From: Acetobacter sp. DsW_063
GTDB lineage: Bacteria > Pseudomonadota > Alphaproteobacteria > Acetobacterales > Acetobacteraceae
Direction: 5' to 3'
DNA: 64,000 nt
Assembly: GCF_002153745.1 (NCBI RefSeq)
Contig: NZ_JOPL01000007.1
Location: 1-64,000 of the forward strand
Each line of letters begins with the position of its first letter. Within the stretch, counting starts at the first letter, position 1. A program made the translations under genes and the position numbers. The notes beneath the pieces are model-generated. The model was not told the DNA's origin, searched no databases, and saw only the letters and a program-made list of their open reading frames with translations. Of the stretch, positions 46,633 through 55,376 are shown piece after piece.

Positions 46633-46891
46633 TGGCGGCGGTCTCCGTGTTGGTGATGCTGCCTTCGGCGGCGCTGATGACGGCGGTGATTCCGTCGAAC
46701 GCTTTCGACAGCCCAGCATCGATGCCGGACAAATCCACGCCGGGCGCGAGGTTGGGCACGAGCGCGTTGACAAGCAGCGACAGGGCGTTGCCCGCAAGCG
46801 CGATGTCAGCCTTCACGGCAGCGCTCTCATGCTTGCCTGCCACGGTCGAGATCAGGGTTTCGAGCGAAGTGATCGAGGCCAGATCGGCCAT
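46625..46891 (-). CDS. Small helical phage protein
   Basis: 88 residues from the ATG at 46891, supported by GGAGAAAGCTC just upstream. MADLASITSLETLISTVAGK starts a helix-rich protein ending in a Thr/Ala tail. Its composition resembles the Tat-type lipoprotein downstream, so the two may interact. The function is unknown. Confidence 0.6.
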   Translation of the reverse strand: MADLASITSLETLISTVAGKHESAAVKADIALAGNALSLLVNALVPNLAPGVDLSGIDAGLSKAFDGITAVISAAEGSITNTETAANA

Positions 46892-46903
46892 GAGCTTTCT
46901 CCA

Positions 46904-46934
46904 TAAAAAAAAAGCCGCCCGGTTAGGGGCGGCT
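46904..46934 (-). terminator. Rho-independent terminator
   Basis: On the minus strand AGCCGCCC, a 6-base loop and GGGCGGCT are followed by nine T residues. It ends transcription after the holin-like gene at 46977. Confidence 0.9.
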
Positions 46935-46976
46935 GTGCGTGGGGCGTGGGCGGTGTCTATCCGCCAATGTGAAAGG

Positions 46977-47273
46977 TCACTTCGGGCGCGTGTCGTCCGG
47001 ATGCAGTCCGAGCTTTTCCGCCGCCTCAGTTCGATCGGTCGCAACCGGAACCATGACTGCTTTCTGGCCGGGCTGATACGCATTGGCATTCCAGCCGCGT
47101 GCCTGAGCGATAGCCGAGACCGCCATGTAGACGAGCGTCCACTTACTGCCTGCGGCAGGCGGTTTCCAGAACCGCATCGCTAGCGCGCACGAAGCGATCA
47201 CGAACGAGACAAGCGCCATTGCGTCGCCCGCATACTGCGCCGGGACCAGCGCGAGGATTGTCGTGAGGTCCAT
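46977..47273 (-). CDS. Small membrane protein, holin-like
   Basis: 98 residues. Two hydrophobic stretches occur, AMALVSFVIASCALAMRFW near 18-36 and a weaker TLVYMAVSAIAQ near 46-57. A polar C-terminus ends EKLGLHPDDTRPK. Its size and position next to the lysis and fibre genes suit a holin or phage membrane protein, but no family is certain. It is flanked by a terminator on each side. Confidence 0.55.
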   Translation of the reverse strand: MDLTTILALVPAQYAGDAMALVSFVIASCALAMRFWKPPAAGSKWTLVYMAVSAIAQARGWNANAYQPGQKAVMVPVATDRTEAAEKLGLHPDDTRPK

Positions 47274-47285
47274 TGCTGGGCTCCA

Positions 47286-47312
47286 ATAAAAAGCCGCCCG
47301 GGTGGGGCGGCT
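47286..47312 (-). terminator. Rho-independent terminator of the fibre gene
   Basis: AGCCGCCC, 5-base loop, GGGCGGCT and a TTTTTATT tract on the minus strand, 9 bases after the fibre stop. It is nearly the same sequence as the terminator at 46904. Confidence 0.9.
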
Positions 47313-47320
47313 GCGTCACG

Positions 47321-50002
47321 TCACCACGTCGCGCCGTTGGCGATCCTGTGCCACGTATTCGTCGCGACGCACGAATAGATGTAGGTGGCGTCGGTCTCTA
47401 CCTGGCCAGCCGTGCAGGTTGCAGAGGATGACGCCGGAGTCCCAAACGGGAGCACTGCGGCCCCTCCAACCTTGAGGCCGCCTGCGAGACTCAAGCCGCC
47501 GCCGCCACTCTGTTGCGTTCCGATGTTAAAATTTCCGCTGGAGTCCGCAGTCAGGTAGACGGCAGCAGTGCTTGAGGCATTAGGAAAAAACAGCGCCTTG
47601 CCACTTGTCATATGCACATCGCTATCCGCCGTGACCGCGCCGGATGAATTAACGTGCAGGCCCGCGCCTGACGAACCGCCGAACAGCCCGAGGCCGCCAG
47701 CGGCGTCTGCATTGAATACGACGTCTCCCTTGGCCGTGCTGGCCGTCACCTTGTCGCCGCCGGTTAACGTCGAGACCAGTGTCGTTGTGCCGCCAACCAG
47801 TTCGGACCAGTGGAGGGCGACATTGCTCGCGGTGTTCGCACCCATATTGGTAGATGCTGCGATCAAACTTTCATAGGCAACGAGTGATATTTTATCACCT
47901 GAACCCGATCCGTCAGGCTGCACGGCGCTAGCGCCGATAAACTCGGCAAGTTCGTGGGTATCGCCTGCCGTTCCTACAACAACCGTCCCGTCCGTGCTGA
48001 GACCAGAATTAACACCGTTGTTTCCGTGAGCGTAGAACCCGTCCGAAATGAAGTTATTTGCCTTGGTGCCATTCCACGCGACGTAGCCATTCCAAGTGCT
48101 GCCACCGGCCATAAAGTCGTAGCTATCAAGCGACGGTTTATTCGGGCCGTTCATGGTCACAAGAATTCCCTTGGCGCGACCCATATAATCTGGAAGCCCC
48201 TGATGAAGGTCCATCTCGGCGATCTCGCAATCCGTAACAGGCTCAGGATACAGGCCAACCTCTGGCGAATTGGCGTCGCCTGACGTCTTGATCGATCGCG
48301 CTTCGAGGAAGCACATCGAATTATTCGAGATCGCGTGGGTGTAGACGCCCATGAACAGGTCCGCGTGGGTGTATGTCGGCCACATGGTCGTGTCGTAGGT
48401 CGTGCCCGGCACCTGCGTCGTGTCGGTATCCCCAGCGCCGAGAACGCGCCAGCCGCCGACTGTGATCGATGACCCATCCGACGCAATCGCAGTGATCTCG
48501 CCTGCATAGTCGTTGTTGGGCTGCCAGTATTTAGTCGCGTTGGTGCGCGTCGAGCCGACTGAATTGGTCATGACGTGCATGCCCACGCGTAGCAAGGCGA
48601 TGTCCTGCGCGGCCAAAGACGGGCTAAAATAGGCGTGCGTGGAATCGTAAGTGACCGTCCTCACAGTGCCGTCGCCTGATGTTATGTCTCCACCAACCGA
48701 CACCCACGGGTAGGACGAATCAGCAAAGATCCATGTCGCAGCCGCATCCATTTCCGGGTAGCCCGAGATTCCGCCCGATCCATCCGTCCCAGATGGGGCG
48801 AGCGCCGGTTGTGCTCCGCCGATGCCCGACTTGGTGAGGCCGACCCCGAACGTCGCGCCGAGACCGGACCCGCCATAAGGAGCCGCATAGACGAACGTTG
48901 GAGATGAGCCGCCGTAGCGGCGACCGCCCAGCATGACGGAGCGATTGTCGAGGATGCCGTATCCGAGATCATCCCCGATAGACACGCGCTGGGCAGCCGC
49001 AATGCTTATCTTGCCTGCGTTGTAGGTCGTGGCGGTGTCGCTGCCCGCATGGATCTGCCCCGTTGTGCTGACTGGAGCCGTCACGTTGCCGCTGGTGTCG
49101 AGACCCGCGACGCCGGACGCCACGCCCTTTTGCGTCAGCGGGATCGCGGCGCTCGCGGTGGTCTGGGCGGCGGCGGCGGCGGTCGTTGCGGTGTTGGCGG
49201 TGCTTTGCGCTGCTGCGGCTGCTGTCGTATTGTCGGCGATGGCGGTAACAGCTTGCGAGCCCGTCATGTCGCTGCTGAGCTTGGCATTGGACAGGTCGCC
49301 GGTCACTGGAGCCGTGATGTTGCCGCCACTGTCCAACGCCGCCACGCCATTCGCCGTGCCTATCTTGCTCGACGTGATGAGTTTGGCTGCGAGATTGGTC
49401 TCTGCTGTTGATATCGTCGTCTTTATCGCTGCGGCTACTCCGCCTACAGCAGACGACGATCTCCCTACCCCAGACGGCGCGGAGGCGTAGCCCCATCCCT
49501 GATTGGTCAAGGACAATCCCGACACCCCCCATAGCAGCGTCACGGTCGGCGGCGTGCAACTTGAGAGCGTGGACGTCAACGTCACCGGGTTAGACGGCAC
49601 GCCGGACGCTGCAACCGAGCCGCCGCTGGTGATCGTGACCGTCGAGCCGGAACCACCATCGCCGTCCGATACCGTGAACGTGGCCCCGGAGTCTGGATCA
49701 GTCAGAGCGATTCCAGCCGGGCACCCGGTCCCGGATGCGGCAACGGACGCGGCAACGACCCCGTAGGAGGAAACGGACGCAGCGACGCTCTCGCCATTAG
49801 ATGGCGCGTCGAATGTGATCGTCACCGGAAGATCGGCGGGTTTATAGACGCCGCCTGTCGTGATCGTCGCGCCTGACACCTGTCCGGCATAGATTGTGGT
49901 GTTGAGGTTAAGGCCGCGCGGCGGGATGAACTGAGCGCGCGCGGGAAGCGCCGAAACCGCCAACGTGGCGGCTGCGACGGCGGCAACTTTCGTATGGCGC
50001 AT
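47321..50002 (-). CDS. Tail-fibre/spike-like protein with N-terminal signal peptide
   Basis: 893 residues from the ATG at 50002; the longer frame upstream is shadow of the adaptor gene. An unexpected signal peptide, MRHTKVAAVAAATLAVSALP then ARAQ, precedes a Gly/Ser/Thr-rich repetitive region with coiled-coil alanine repeats (AAAAAQSTANTATTAAAAAQ). A middle domain follows (about 430-700, with DMHQGL-like and WNGYVAWNGTKANNF segments), then a C-terminal repeat region ending in a small CTAGQVETDATYIYSC domain. It looks like a receptor-binding fibre or spike. The signal peptide is odd for a virion protein. Confidence 0.65.
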   Translation of the reverse strand: MRHTKVAAVAAATLAVSALPARAQFIPPRGLNLNTTIYAGQVSGATITTGGVYKPADLPVTITFDAPSNGESVAASVSSYGVVAASVAASGTGCPAGIALTDPDSGATFTVSDGDGGSGSTVTITSGGSVAASGVPSNPVTLTSTLSSCTPPTVTLLWGVSGLSLTNQGWGYASAPSGVGRSSSAVGGVAAAIKTTISTAETNLAAKLITSSKIGTANGVAALDSGGNITAPVTGDLSNAKLSSDMTGSQAVTAIADNTTAAAAAQSTANTATTAAAAAQTTASAAIPLTQKGVASGVAGLDTSGNVTAPVSTTGQIHAGSDTATTYNAGKISIAAAQRVSIGDDLGYGILDNRSVMLGGRRYGGSSPTFVYAAPYGGSGLGATFGVGLTKSGIGGAQPALAPSGTDGSGGISGYPEMDAAATWIFADSSYPWVSVGGDITSGDGTVRTVTYDSTHAYFSPSLAAQDIALLRVGMHVMTNSVGSTRTNATKYWQPNNDYAGEITAIASDGSSITVGGWRVLGAGDTDTTQVPGTTYDTTMWPTYTHADLFMGVYTHAISNNSMCFLEARSIKTSGDANSPEVGLYPEPVTDCEIAEMDLHQGLPDYMGRAKGILVTMNGPNKPSLDSYDFMAGGSTWNGYVAWNGTKANNFISDGFYAHGNNGVNSGLSTDGTVVVGTAGDTHELAEFIGASAVQPDGSGSGDKISLVAYESLIAASTNMGANTASNVALHWSELVGGTTTLVSTLTGGDKVTASTAKGDVVFNADAAGGLGLFGGSSGAGLHVNSSGAVTADSDVHMTSGKALFFPNASSTAAVYLTADSSGNFNIGTQQSGGGGLSLAGGLKVGGAAVLPFGTPASSSATCTAGQVETDATYIYSCVATNTWHRIANGATW

Positions 50003-50010
50003 TGGGACTC

Positions 50011-50523
50011 TCAGGATGCAAAGGCGAAGGTAGGCGAGCCGGAGTTGTTCCACCAACCTCCATCTTCTGGCGCGCTTGTCGGGAGGCTTTCGATCCACAC
50101 GTCCATCGCTGTGCTGTTGACGGTCGGAATCGTTTCGCCAGGTGCGGATGGCGCAACGGGCGTGAGAATACTCGCCGTGGCGCTGACGTTGATCGATACT
50201 ATCGCCTGATAGGTCGCGCCGAGAGACGACAGGACCGCCACCGGGATCATGAGAGAGCCGCTCGCGGTCCACGAAGCCCACATCGTCACGATGTTGCCAA
50301 AGCTGGTCGTCCACGCCTGCGTCGCGTTGGTGCCGGTGCCGAACGCAAACGACGATATCGTCTCTGCGCCCGTCAATACGTTCGAAAAATCGACGCTATA
50401 ATCATTGCCAGAGCCAAGATACGTCGAAGGCCACGTCGGAATCATAGACGACGTGAGCCCGCGCAGTCGCAAGCTATTGCATCCGCCAAGCGTCACAATG
50501 CGTGCTGTTGGACGCCAACTCAT
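50011..50523 (-). CDS. Phage fibre-tail adaptor-like protein
   Basis: 170 residues. The N-terminus TWPSTYLGSGNDYSVDFSNV followed by AETISSFAFG resembles the fibre-tail adaptor family of alphaproteobacterial phages, where this motif opens a beta-sandwich. The later SINVSATASILTPV strands fit. It is coupled to the endolysin by ATGA and followed 8 bases later by the fibre gene. Confidence 0.6.
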   Translation of the reverse strand: MSWRPTARIVTLGGCNSLRLRGLTSSMIPTWPSTYLGSGNDYSVDFSNVLTGAETISSFAFGTGTNATQAWTTSFGNIVTMWASWTASGSLMIPVAVLSSLGATYQAIVSINVSATASILTPVAPSAPGETIPTVNSTAMDVWIESLPTSAPEDGGWWNNSGSPTFAFAS

Positions 50524-51146
50524 GCGCTCACTCCATCAAGTAGCTCAAGCGCCCTCGCCTGCCGCCGCGCGAGACGTGCGAGCCAGCCAGCGCCGAATTG
50601 CGTAAAGCCGTCGAGACTGCGGTAATGCCGCTCCTGCAGGCGCGAGACGTAGAGGATGCGCGCCGCCTGCTGGCCGGACTGGCTCTCCACCAGCGCCGCC
50701 TCTGTGATCGGGCCGTAGACACCATCCACATCGACACCGAGCCACCGCTGCAGCACCATCAGGCGAGACCGGCCCATGTTCAGGGCCTGATACGCCAAGC
50801 GAGCAACCGCAGAATCACTAAGCGCCGTTAGAGACGCGCCAACTCCTGCATTGACGCCATAGTCAAACCCCATCAGGTCAAGGCCGGACGGCAACGTGTC
50901 GCCGCGCACTTCCTGCCAATAGTTCTGGCGATAGATCGCGCCCGCCGTCTCGGCAGTCAGGCCGCGCATGTCCGACACTTCGACGCCGCGATGGAGCCAT
51001 GTGGCGAGCGTGTTCGCGCTGATGCCCATGTTCGTGCCGATCAAGCGCCCGCGATACCAGTTGCCGGGGTCGCCGGAGATGCGCTGATAGCCGCCCTCTT
51101 CCTCCAGCGCGAAGGCGAGGCAGGCCTCGAAGTTTGTGGCGGTCAT
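50520..51146 (-). CDS. Endolysin, glycoside hydrolase 108 family
   Basis: 208 residues. N-acetylmuramidase-type lysis enzyme. The catalytic glutamate E17 lies in EEEGGYQ, the GH108 signature EGGY, with DPGNWYRG, NMGISANTLATWL and AIYRQNYWQEV following. The C-terminal part has the peptidoglycan-binding repeat VDVDGVYGPITEAAL. The start is set by the ATGA overlap with the XhlA-like gene, giving a lysis module in the late region. Confidence 0.88.
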   Translation of the reverse strand: MTATNFEACLAFALEEEGGYQRISGDPGNWYRGRLIGTNMGISANTLATWLHRGVEVSDMRGLTAETAGAIYRQNYWQEVRGDTLPSGLDLMGFDYGVNAGVGASLTALSDSAVARLAYQALNMGRSRLMVLQRWLGVDVDGVYGPITEAALVESQSGQQAARILYVSRLQERHYRSLDGFTQFGAGWLARLARRQARALELLDGVSA

Positions 51147-51451
51147 TGGTGCGGCCAGAAAAGCTTGTAGAGAGCAGCGGCAACAGCAAAGAGTCCGCCG
51201 GTACCGAGCGTGTTCGCGACCCACACGGTAAGCTTGATAGCGCCGTCGCGTTGATGCTCACGCTTTTCTCTAGCCTCCATCATTGCCTTTATGACTTTGA
51301 TGTCGCCGCCCATGTCGTCCATGCGCGTCGAAAGCCGTTCGATCTGACGGGATTGCTCTTTCAGGTCGCTGTCGTGCTGGCGAACGAGATGAGTGATCAC
51401 CTCTGGTGGCAATGGATTGGCAGCCGTCGCCATCCCGATTAGATCAGACAT
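51143..51451 (-). CDS. XhlA-like phage membrane protein (holin/anchor)
   Basis: 102 residues. A coiled coil at about 25-65 (LKEQSRQIERLSTRMDDMGG) is followed by a C-terminal membrane helix (LTVWVANTLGTGGLFAVAAA). This is the layout of hemolysin XhlA-type proteins that work with holins. It overlaps the endolysin start by 4 bases. Confidence 0.7.
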   Translation of the reverse strand: MSDLIGMATAANPLPPEVITHLVRQHDSDLKEQSRQIERLSTRMDDMGGDIKVIKAMMEAREKREHQRDGAIKLTVWVANTLGTGGLFAVAAALYKLFWPHQ

Positions 51452-51469
51452 TCATTTGTTCCAGATACA

Positions 51470-51493
51470 AAAAAACCGCCTCAAAGGGCGGCA
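51470..51493 (-). terminator. Rho-independent terminator
   Basis: CCGCC / GGCGG, a short stem with a 6-base loop. On the minus strand it is followed by a run of T residues. It lies between the 53-residue membrane protein and the lysis module. Confidence 0.75.
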
Positions 51494-51494
51494 A

Positions 51495-51656
51495 TTACTT
51501 GTTGCGGAGTGCAGCAACGAGTTGAGCGATGCCGGATATTAAATATCCAGACGCAGCCAAGGCCAACACGAACCACAGTGCGGCAAAACGCCAGACATCA
51601 AGTGAATTCATCGCTTGTACAAGCCCGCGCAATCCGGTAAAATCCGGCATGTTCAT
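51495..51656 (-). CDS. 53-residue membrane protein, holin-like
   Basis: Starts MNMPDFTGLRGLVQAMNSLD and continues into one long membrane helix (FAALWFVLALAASGYLISGI), ending ALRNK. A single helix of this size next to the lysis genes suggests a small holin or pinholin. A start 16 codons upstream is possible. Confidence 0.55.
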   Translation of the reverse strand: MNMPDFTGLRGLVQAMNSLDVWRFAALWFVLALAASGYLISGIAQLVAALRNK

Positions 51657-51683
51657 TCCTGGTGTCGTCAGGGGTGGACAAAA

Positions 51684-51718
51684 GAAACCCCCGCGCTGTG
51701 TCACCAGCCGGGGGTTTC
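51684..51718 (-). terminator. Rho-independent terminator after the fibre operon
   Basis: GAAACCCCCG at the left pairs with CGGGGGTTTC at the right around a 15-base loop. On the minus strand TTTT follows. It ends the baseplate-fibre transcript. Confidence 0.8.
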
Positions 51719-51752
51719 GCTTTTCAGATCAATTTCGCCCCAGAAGGCGGCG

Positions 51753-51932
51753 TCAGGAGGCGGTATAGGTGCTGCCGATCGGATAATTGCTGTCAGGGTC
51801 AGCGACGGCGGCGCTGCCAGATGGCGGTGACCACGACGACGTACCGTCCCAAATGACAATGTTGTAGACGTATCCAGACGCCTGCGTAGACGTGGCGGAA
51901 GTGAGGTAGACCGCGTAACGCTCTGCGGACAT
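51753..51932 (-). CDS. Small tail-associated protein
   Basis: 59 residues from the ATG at 51932, which shares a base with the stop of the fibre gene upstream. MSAERYAVYLTSATSTQASG then a short beta-rich sequence ending GSTYTAS. Possibly a fibre chaperone or cap; no family recognised. Confidence 0.5.
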   Translation of the reverse strand: MSAERYAVYLTSATSTQASGYVYNIVIWDGTSSWSPPSGSAAVADPDSNYPIGSTYTAS

Positions 51933-53251
51933 CACGAAATCTCCCATATTTCAAACCAGGCAGACCCACCAGCGCCGCCCGTCGTCGCTGTTGTTGCGCT
52001 CAACGCATTGACTGTGCCGCCGCCGCCTGAGCCGCGCGATCCAGCGCCACCAGCGGCCCCTGCTCCACCCGGCGCTCCACCGGGAGCCCCAAATGGCGAC
52101 GCGCCACCCGATCCGCCCTGACCGTAGAAATTAGTTGTGATGTTAAAGACTAATCCAGGCGTCGACGGATTTCCGGACGCGCTGCCCAGATCCGTAACAG
52201 ACGAAGCAATCGTCGGATACGCGCCACCGGTAACAGCGCCTGCCATCATATTCGAATTGGCGCCTGTGGTGTTCACGCCGCCGAGTCCTCCGGGACACGA
52301 AACCAGCGACCCGAATGTCGAGGTGCCGCCTGAGTTGCCGGTCATCGCGCCGGTAACCGCTGCGCCGCCCGCCGCGATGGTGATCGGGATTATGTAAGTC
52401 CCATCGGACTGCAATGTCGCTGCGGCGAGAAGGGCGGCCCGCGTGATTTTGACGTAGGCGTAAGAACCTGAACTGCCGCCGGAAGAAACCGACGCTTGCG
52501 TTGATGATGTTGTGGATGCCCCAGCCGCGCTCGCACCGCCGCTGCACATTTTCAGCAGAATATAGGAGCAAATCATGTTTACGGTATAGTTTTGCGATAC
52601 GCCACCATCTATTATATTGAGAACGCGCCCGGACTTTAGCTGCGGAATCGTCGGATATAGCGTCTCTGCCGCGATATAAGACGTCGTTGAGAGATTAGTG
52701 ACTGAGGACGGCACAGTGACCGTGTAGAGCAGCACGACCGCACCCCCGGTCGGCGTAGTTGGCGCGCTGGTCGCGGCCTCAATCGTAATAGTCGAACTGC
52801 GGACGGTCGGCATAGCCGTTGCGTCGTTACCTTGCCCTGAAAGGGTCTGAGACGGGTTCGATGAATTAAAAAACGCAGCCACAGTGTTGGTTGTGTCGCT
52901 GTCGCTGCACACTGCGTAAATGCCGTATGTCGTCCCGGCTGATAGCGTAAGAGTCGATGCAGCCGTCAGGAGATATTGCACTGTCACGGCCGTGCTGTCC
53001 GCAGCAAGTCCGGCTGTCGTCGCGCCGATAGCCGTCACATCAACGACGCCCGGAGCGAGTACCGAACCAGCGCCGACCGTCAGCGTCATGGCTGTAGTCG
53101 AAAACGTCAGCGCGAAACCTTCAGCCGCCGAGACACCATCTCCGTAAACCTGAGATGCGAGTTTGCCGAGGCCAACCTTTGCGAAGCGCCCAGCGTACAG
53201 CATATCCGTGTCGAGCGGCACCGCGCCCGCATAGATGATGTTCCGGTCCAT
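51932..53251 (-). CDS. Glycine-rich tail fibre protein
   Basis: 439 residues from the ATG at 53251 (AGGAT just upstream). The N-terminus MDRNIIYAGAVPLDTDMLYA is the type that attaches fibres to baseplates. The middle is beta-rich. The C-terminus has a long glycine-rich stretch (GAPGGAPGGAGAAGGAGSRG at about 398-417), like a polyglycine tip domain of receptor-binding fibres. It overlaps the small gene after it by one base and sits just after gpI, the standard fibre position. Confidence 0.78.
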   Translation of the reverse strand: MDRNIIYAGAVPLDTDMLYAGRFAKVGLGKLASQVYGDGVSAAEGFALTFSTTAMTLTVGAGSVLAPGVVDVTAIGATTAGLAADSTAVTVQYLLTAASTLTLSAGTTYGIYAVCSDSDTTNTVAAFFNSSNPSQTLSGQGNDATAMPTVRSSTITIEAATSAPTTPTGGAVVLLYTVTVPSSVTNLSTTSYIAAETLYPTIPQLKSGRVLNIIDGGVSQNYTVNMICSYILLKMCSGGASAAGASTTSSTQASVSSGGSSGSYAYVKITRAALLAAATLQSDGTYIIPITIAAGGAAVTGAMTGNSGGTSTFGSLVSCPGGLGGVNTTGANSNMMAGAVTGGAYPTIASSVTDLGSASGNPSTPGLVFNITTNFYGQGGSGGASPFGAPGGAPGGAGAAGGAGSRGSGGGGTVNALSATTATTGGAGGSAWFEIWEIS

Positions 53252-53258
53252 GATTATC

Positions 53259-53867
53259 CTACGAAGATTCGACCTGAACCCACGCGATGACGCCATCGGC
53301 TTTTGTCCGATTGATCGCGCTGTAGACTTCAGATGCCGATGCGGCGGCAGCCGCCGTTAAAAGGAATTGGCCACCCGAGAGATGCCCGTAATGCAGCCCG
53401 TTATTGTAGCCGTAGCCACCACCCATCGCCGGATACGCTGACGAGCCATACCCTTTGCAATCTTCTGCGTTGGTTGGCTCTATGATCGTCGGCGTGACGC
53501 CTGTCGCAGACTCAACAGCCGCGATGATCGCCGCCCGCGTGTTCTTCTCCGCTACAAGCGCGGCCTGTATCCGCGCCAGATACGATGCGTCGGTCTCGTC
53601 CGCGTTTCGCGGGAACCCGTCTGCACCAAACAGGTCCGCTGCGTGCATGTCCAGGGATGCGCCTGTGCTGGTCTGCAATCGCGTCTGATCGTTCACGTAG
53701 TCAAAAAGCGACCAGATCCACGCGAAGACGCTGGCGAATCCCGTCAGGATGCCGACAAGGACAGGAGCCTGTTCGTCTTCGTCAACGCCGGGCGCATCCG
53801 GAAACCACCTGTCCGGCAAAAGCTGCCGCAGCCGCCGAACAAAATCGGACTGATCTCCGGTCGCCAT
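53259..53867 (-). CDS. Baseplate protein, gpI/Mu gp48-like
   Basis: 202 residues. The position directly after the J-like gene and before the fibre matches P2 gpI or Mu gp48. An N-terminal RRLRQLLPDRWFPD start, an aromatic helix SVFAWIWSLFDYV, DLFGADGFPRNADETD, and a C-terminal GYGYNNGLHYG region support this. It starts at the last base of the J gene's stop. Confidence 0.72.
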   Translation of the reverse strand: MATGDQSDFVRRLRQLLPDRWFPDAPGVDEDEQAPVLVGILTGFASVFAWIWSLFDYVNDQTRLQTSTGASLDMHAADLFGADGFPRNADETDASYLARIQAALVAEKNTRAAIIAAVESATGVTPTIIEPTNAEDCKGYGSSAYPAMGGGYGYNNGLHYGHLSGGQFLLTAAAAASASEVYSAINRTKADGVIAWVQVESS

Positions 53868-55006
53868 TATGCCGCCACTACGGTTATCGAGATCGTGCCC
53901 GCGCGGATAACGCCCGTGCTGGAAGCCGGAAGATCAGCCTGCGCGCCGTTGAGAAGCACGTCGGTGATAGATGTCGGCGTGACTGTCGCGTTGTTCCACG
54001 CGACGACGGAGAGGCGGCTGTAGGCGTAACCCGCGCCGACCGACTGTGCATCGATGTCCGTCGTCACCGCCGTCTGGATCGCGGTCTCAACAGCCGCAGT
54101 AGCCGTCCCGGACGGGACATTAACGGTCATCGACACGTTAGCCACCGTCTCGACGGGGCCAATGGTCGCAAACCCCACGCCACAAGCGCGAACTGCGTCG
54201 ATCGCCGCGTAAACGTCTTCGATCAGCGTGTCGGATGGATCGCCCGTGCCGTCATCAACGACAGCGGTGAAATACCCCGCTCGCGTCGTCCCGTCCGCAG
54301 CCTGTCCGTCCATGATGGCATCGGTGAGATTGGTCTGCACGCCCGCGATTGCGCTCTCTATCGCCGCCTCACAGGCTGTCGCCTTCGCGGCCAGCCAGTC
54401 AGGAAACCGCGCGATCAGGGCTGCGTCTGTCTCGCCGTCCGATCCGTTCACAACGGCTGTCGTGTTGGTCGCGATGTCGATCCCAGAGATCGCCGTGCCA
54501 AGCAGGCAGATCGCGCCAGCCGCGACGTTCCCGGCTGTCCCCGTCGTAGTGCACTGCACCGGGACAGTAATCGACGCCGTTCCAGACGGTCGGACATAAG
54601 CCGCCGCAGTCGTGCTCCACGCACTGTTCGACGTGTCTTCCGTGACCGCGTAGATCAGCCCGGAGACCGTCTTCACCGTGTCGCCAACGGCCACCGTCGC
54701 CGATTGCCCGGATGGGGAAAACGACGTCATCGTGACGCTGGTCGTCGCGGCTGTGCCAGCCTCGCGCGACATGCCGAACTGCTCGACCCAGGTATCGATA
54801 TCCGATCCGGTGGAGGTCGTCAGGTAAACGCGCGTCAGGATCTGGAGCGCAACATATTGCAGCCAGAGTCCGACACCAGCCACCGCTTCCATCAGCGCGC
54901 GACCGACCGTGCCAACTGTCATGTCGAGCAAAGACGCGCACGCGCCCTGCGCCGCCGTTATCGCCGTCGATACGGTCGTTGAGAATGATCGGAGTGTCAG
55001 TGACAT
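53867..55006 (-). CDS. Baseplate J-like protein (P2 gpJ/Mu gp47)
   Basis: 379 residues. Baseplate wedge protein of contractile tails. The N-terminal helix GVGLWLQYVALQILTRVYL, STGSDIDTWVEQFGMSREAG and the GTAGNVAAGAIC segment are hallmarks of gp47/J, and later DGETDAALIARFPDWLAAKA carries the usual arginine-rich loop. It follows the gp25-like gene by one base. Confidence 0.88.
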   Translation of the reverse strand: MSLTLRSFSTTVSTAITAAQGACASLLDMTVGTVGRALMEAVAGVGLWLQYVALQILTRVYLTTSTGSDIDTWVEQFGMSREAGTAATTSVTMTSFSPSGQSATVAVGDTVKTVSGLIYAVTEDTSNSAWSTTAAAYVRPSGTASITVPVQCTTTGTAGNVAAGAICLLGTAISGIDIATNTTAVVNGSDGETDAALIARFPDWLAAKATACEAAIESAIAGVQTNLTDAIMDGQAADGTTRAGYFTAVVDDGTGDPSDTLIEDVYAAIDAVRACGVGFATIGPVETVANVSMTVNVPSGTATAAVETAIQTAVTTDIDAQSVGAGYAYSRLSVVAWNNATVTPTSITDVLLNGAQADLPASSTGVIRAGTISITVVAA

Positions 55007-55007
55007 T

Positions 55008-55370
55008 TTACGCCGTGTAGCTCAGGGCTTGTTGCGTCTGCGACGCCGCATCCGTGTATTGGATCAGGCAGGTGAATGACCCGCCGCCATTATCTGTGAC
55101 GGTGGTCGTGACCGGCTGGGACTGATCAACGCCAGTTTCCATCGCCATCTGTTCAGCAATAACGCCCTGAATCATCGTCGCCGTTATTGGGCTGCCGATC
55201 ATCGCCGGTGCGCCCGCGCCGTAATCGAGCGACCAGAGATATCCGCCTGGATTGGTGCAGAGCCGACGCAGGATGGATTGTTGCGTCGCGGTAGGTTCTT
55301 CAACGACGGCAATCCCGCCTGAACTGTTCAGCAGGATATCTCCGCCGAAGACGTGGCTTATGAGGTTCAT
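55008..55370 (-). CDS. gpW/gp25-like baseplate protein
   Basis: 120 residues. IAVVEEPTATQQSILRRLCT then LDYGAGAPAMIGSPIT is the gp25/W pattern of the baseplate inner wedge. Located between the V-like spike and J genes, as in P2 and Mu. Confidence 0.82.
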   Translation of the reverse strand: MNLISHVFGGDILLNSSGGIAVVEEPTATQQSILRRLCTNPGGYLWSLDYGAGAPAMIGSPITATMIQGVIAEQMAMETGVDQSQPVTTTVTDNGGGSFTCLIQYTDAASQTQQALSYTA

Positions 55371-55376
55371 CGTCTA

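Noticed and set aside
50003-50314. A 104-codon N-terminal extension of the fibre-like protein
   Set aside because: It is the antiparallel-frame shadow of the adaptor gene. The ATG at 50002 starts a clean signal peptide.
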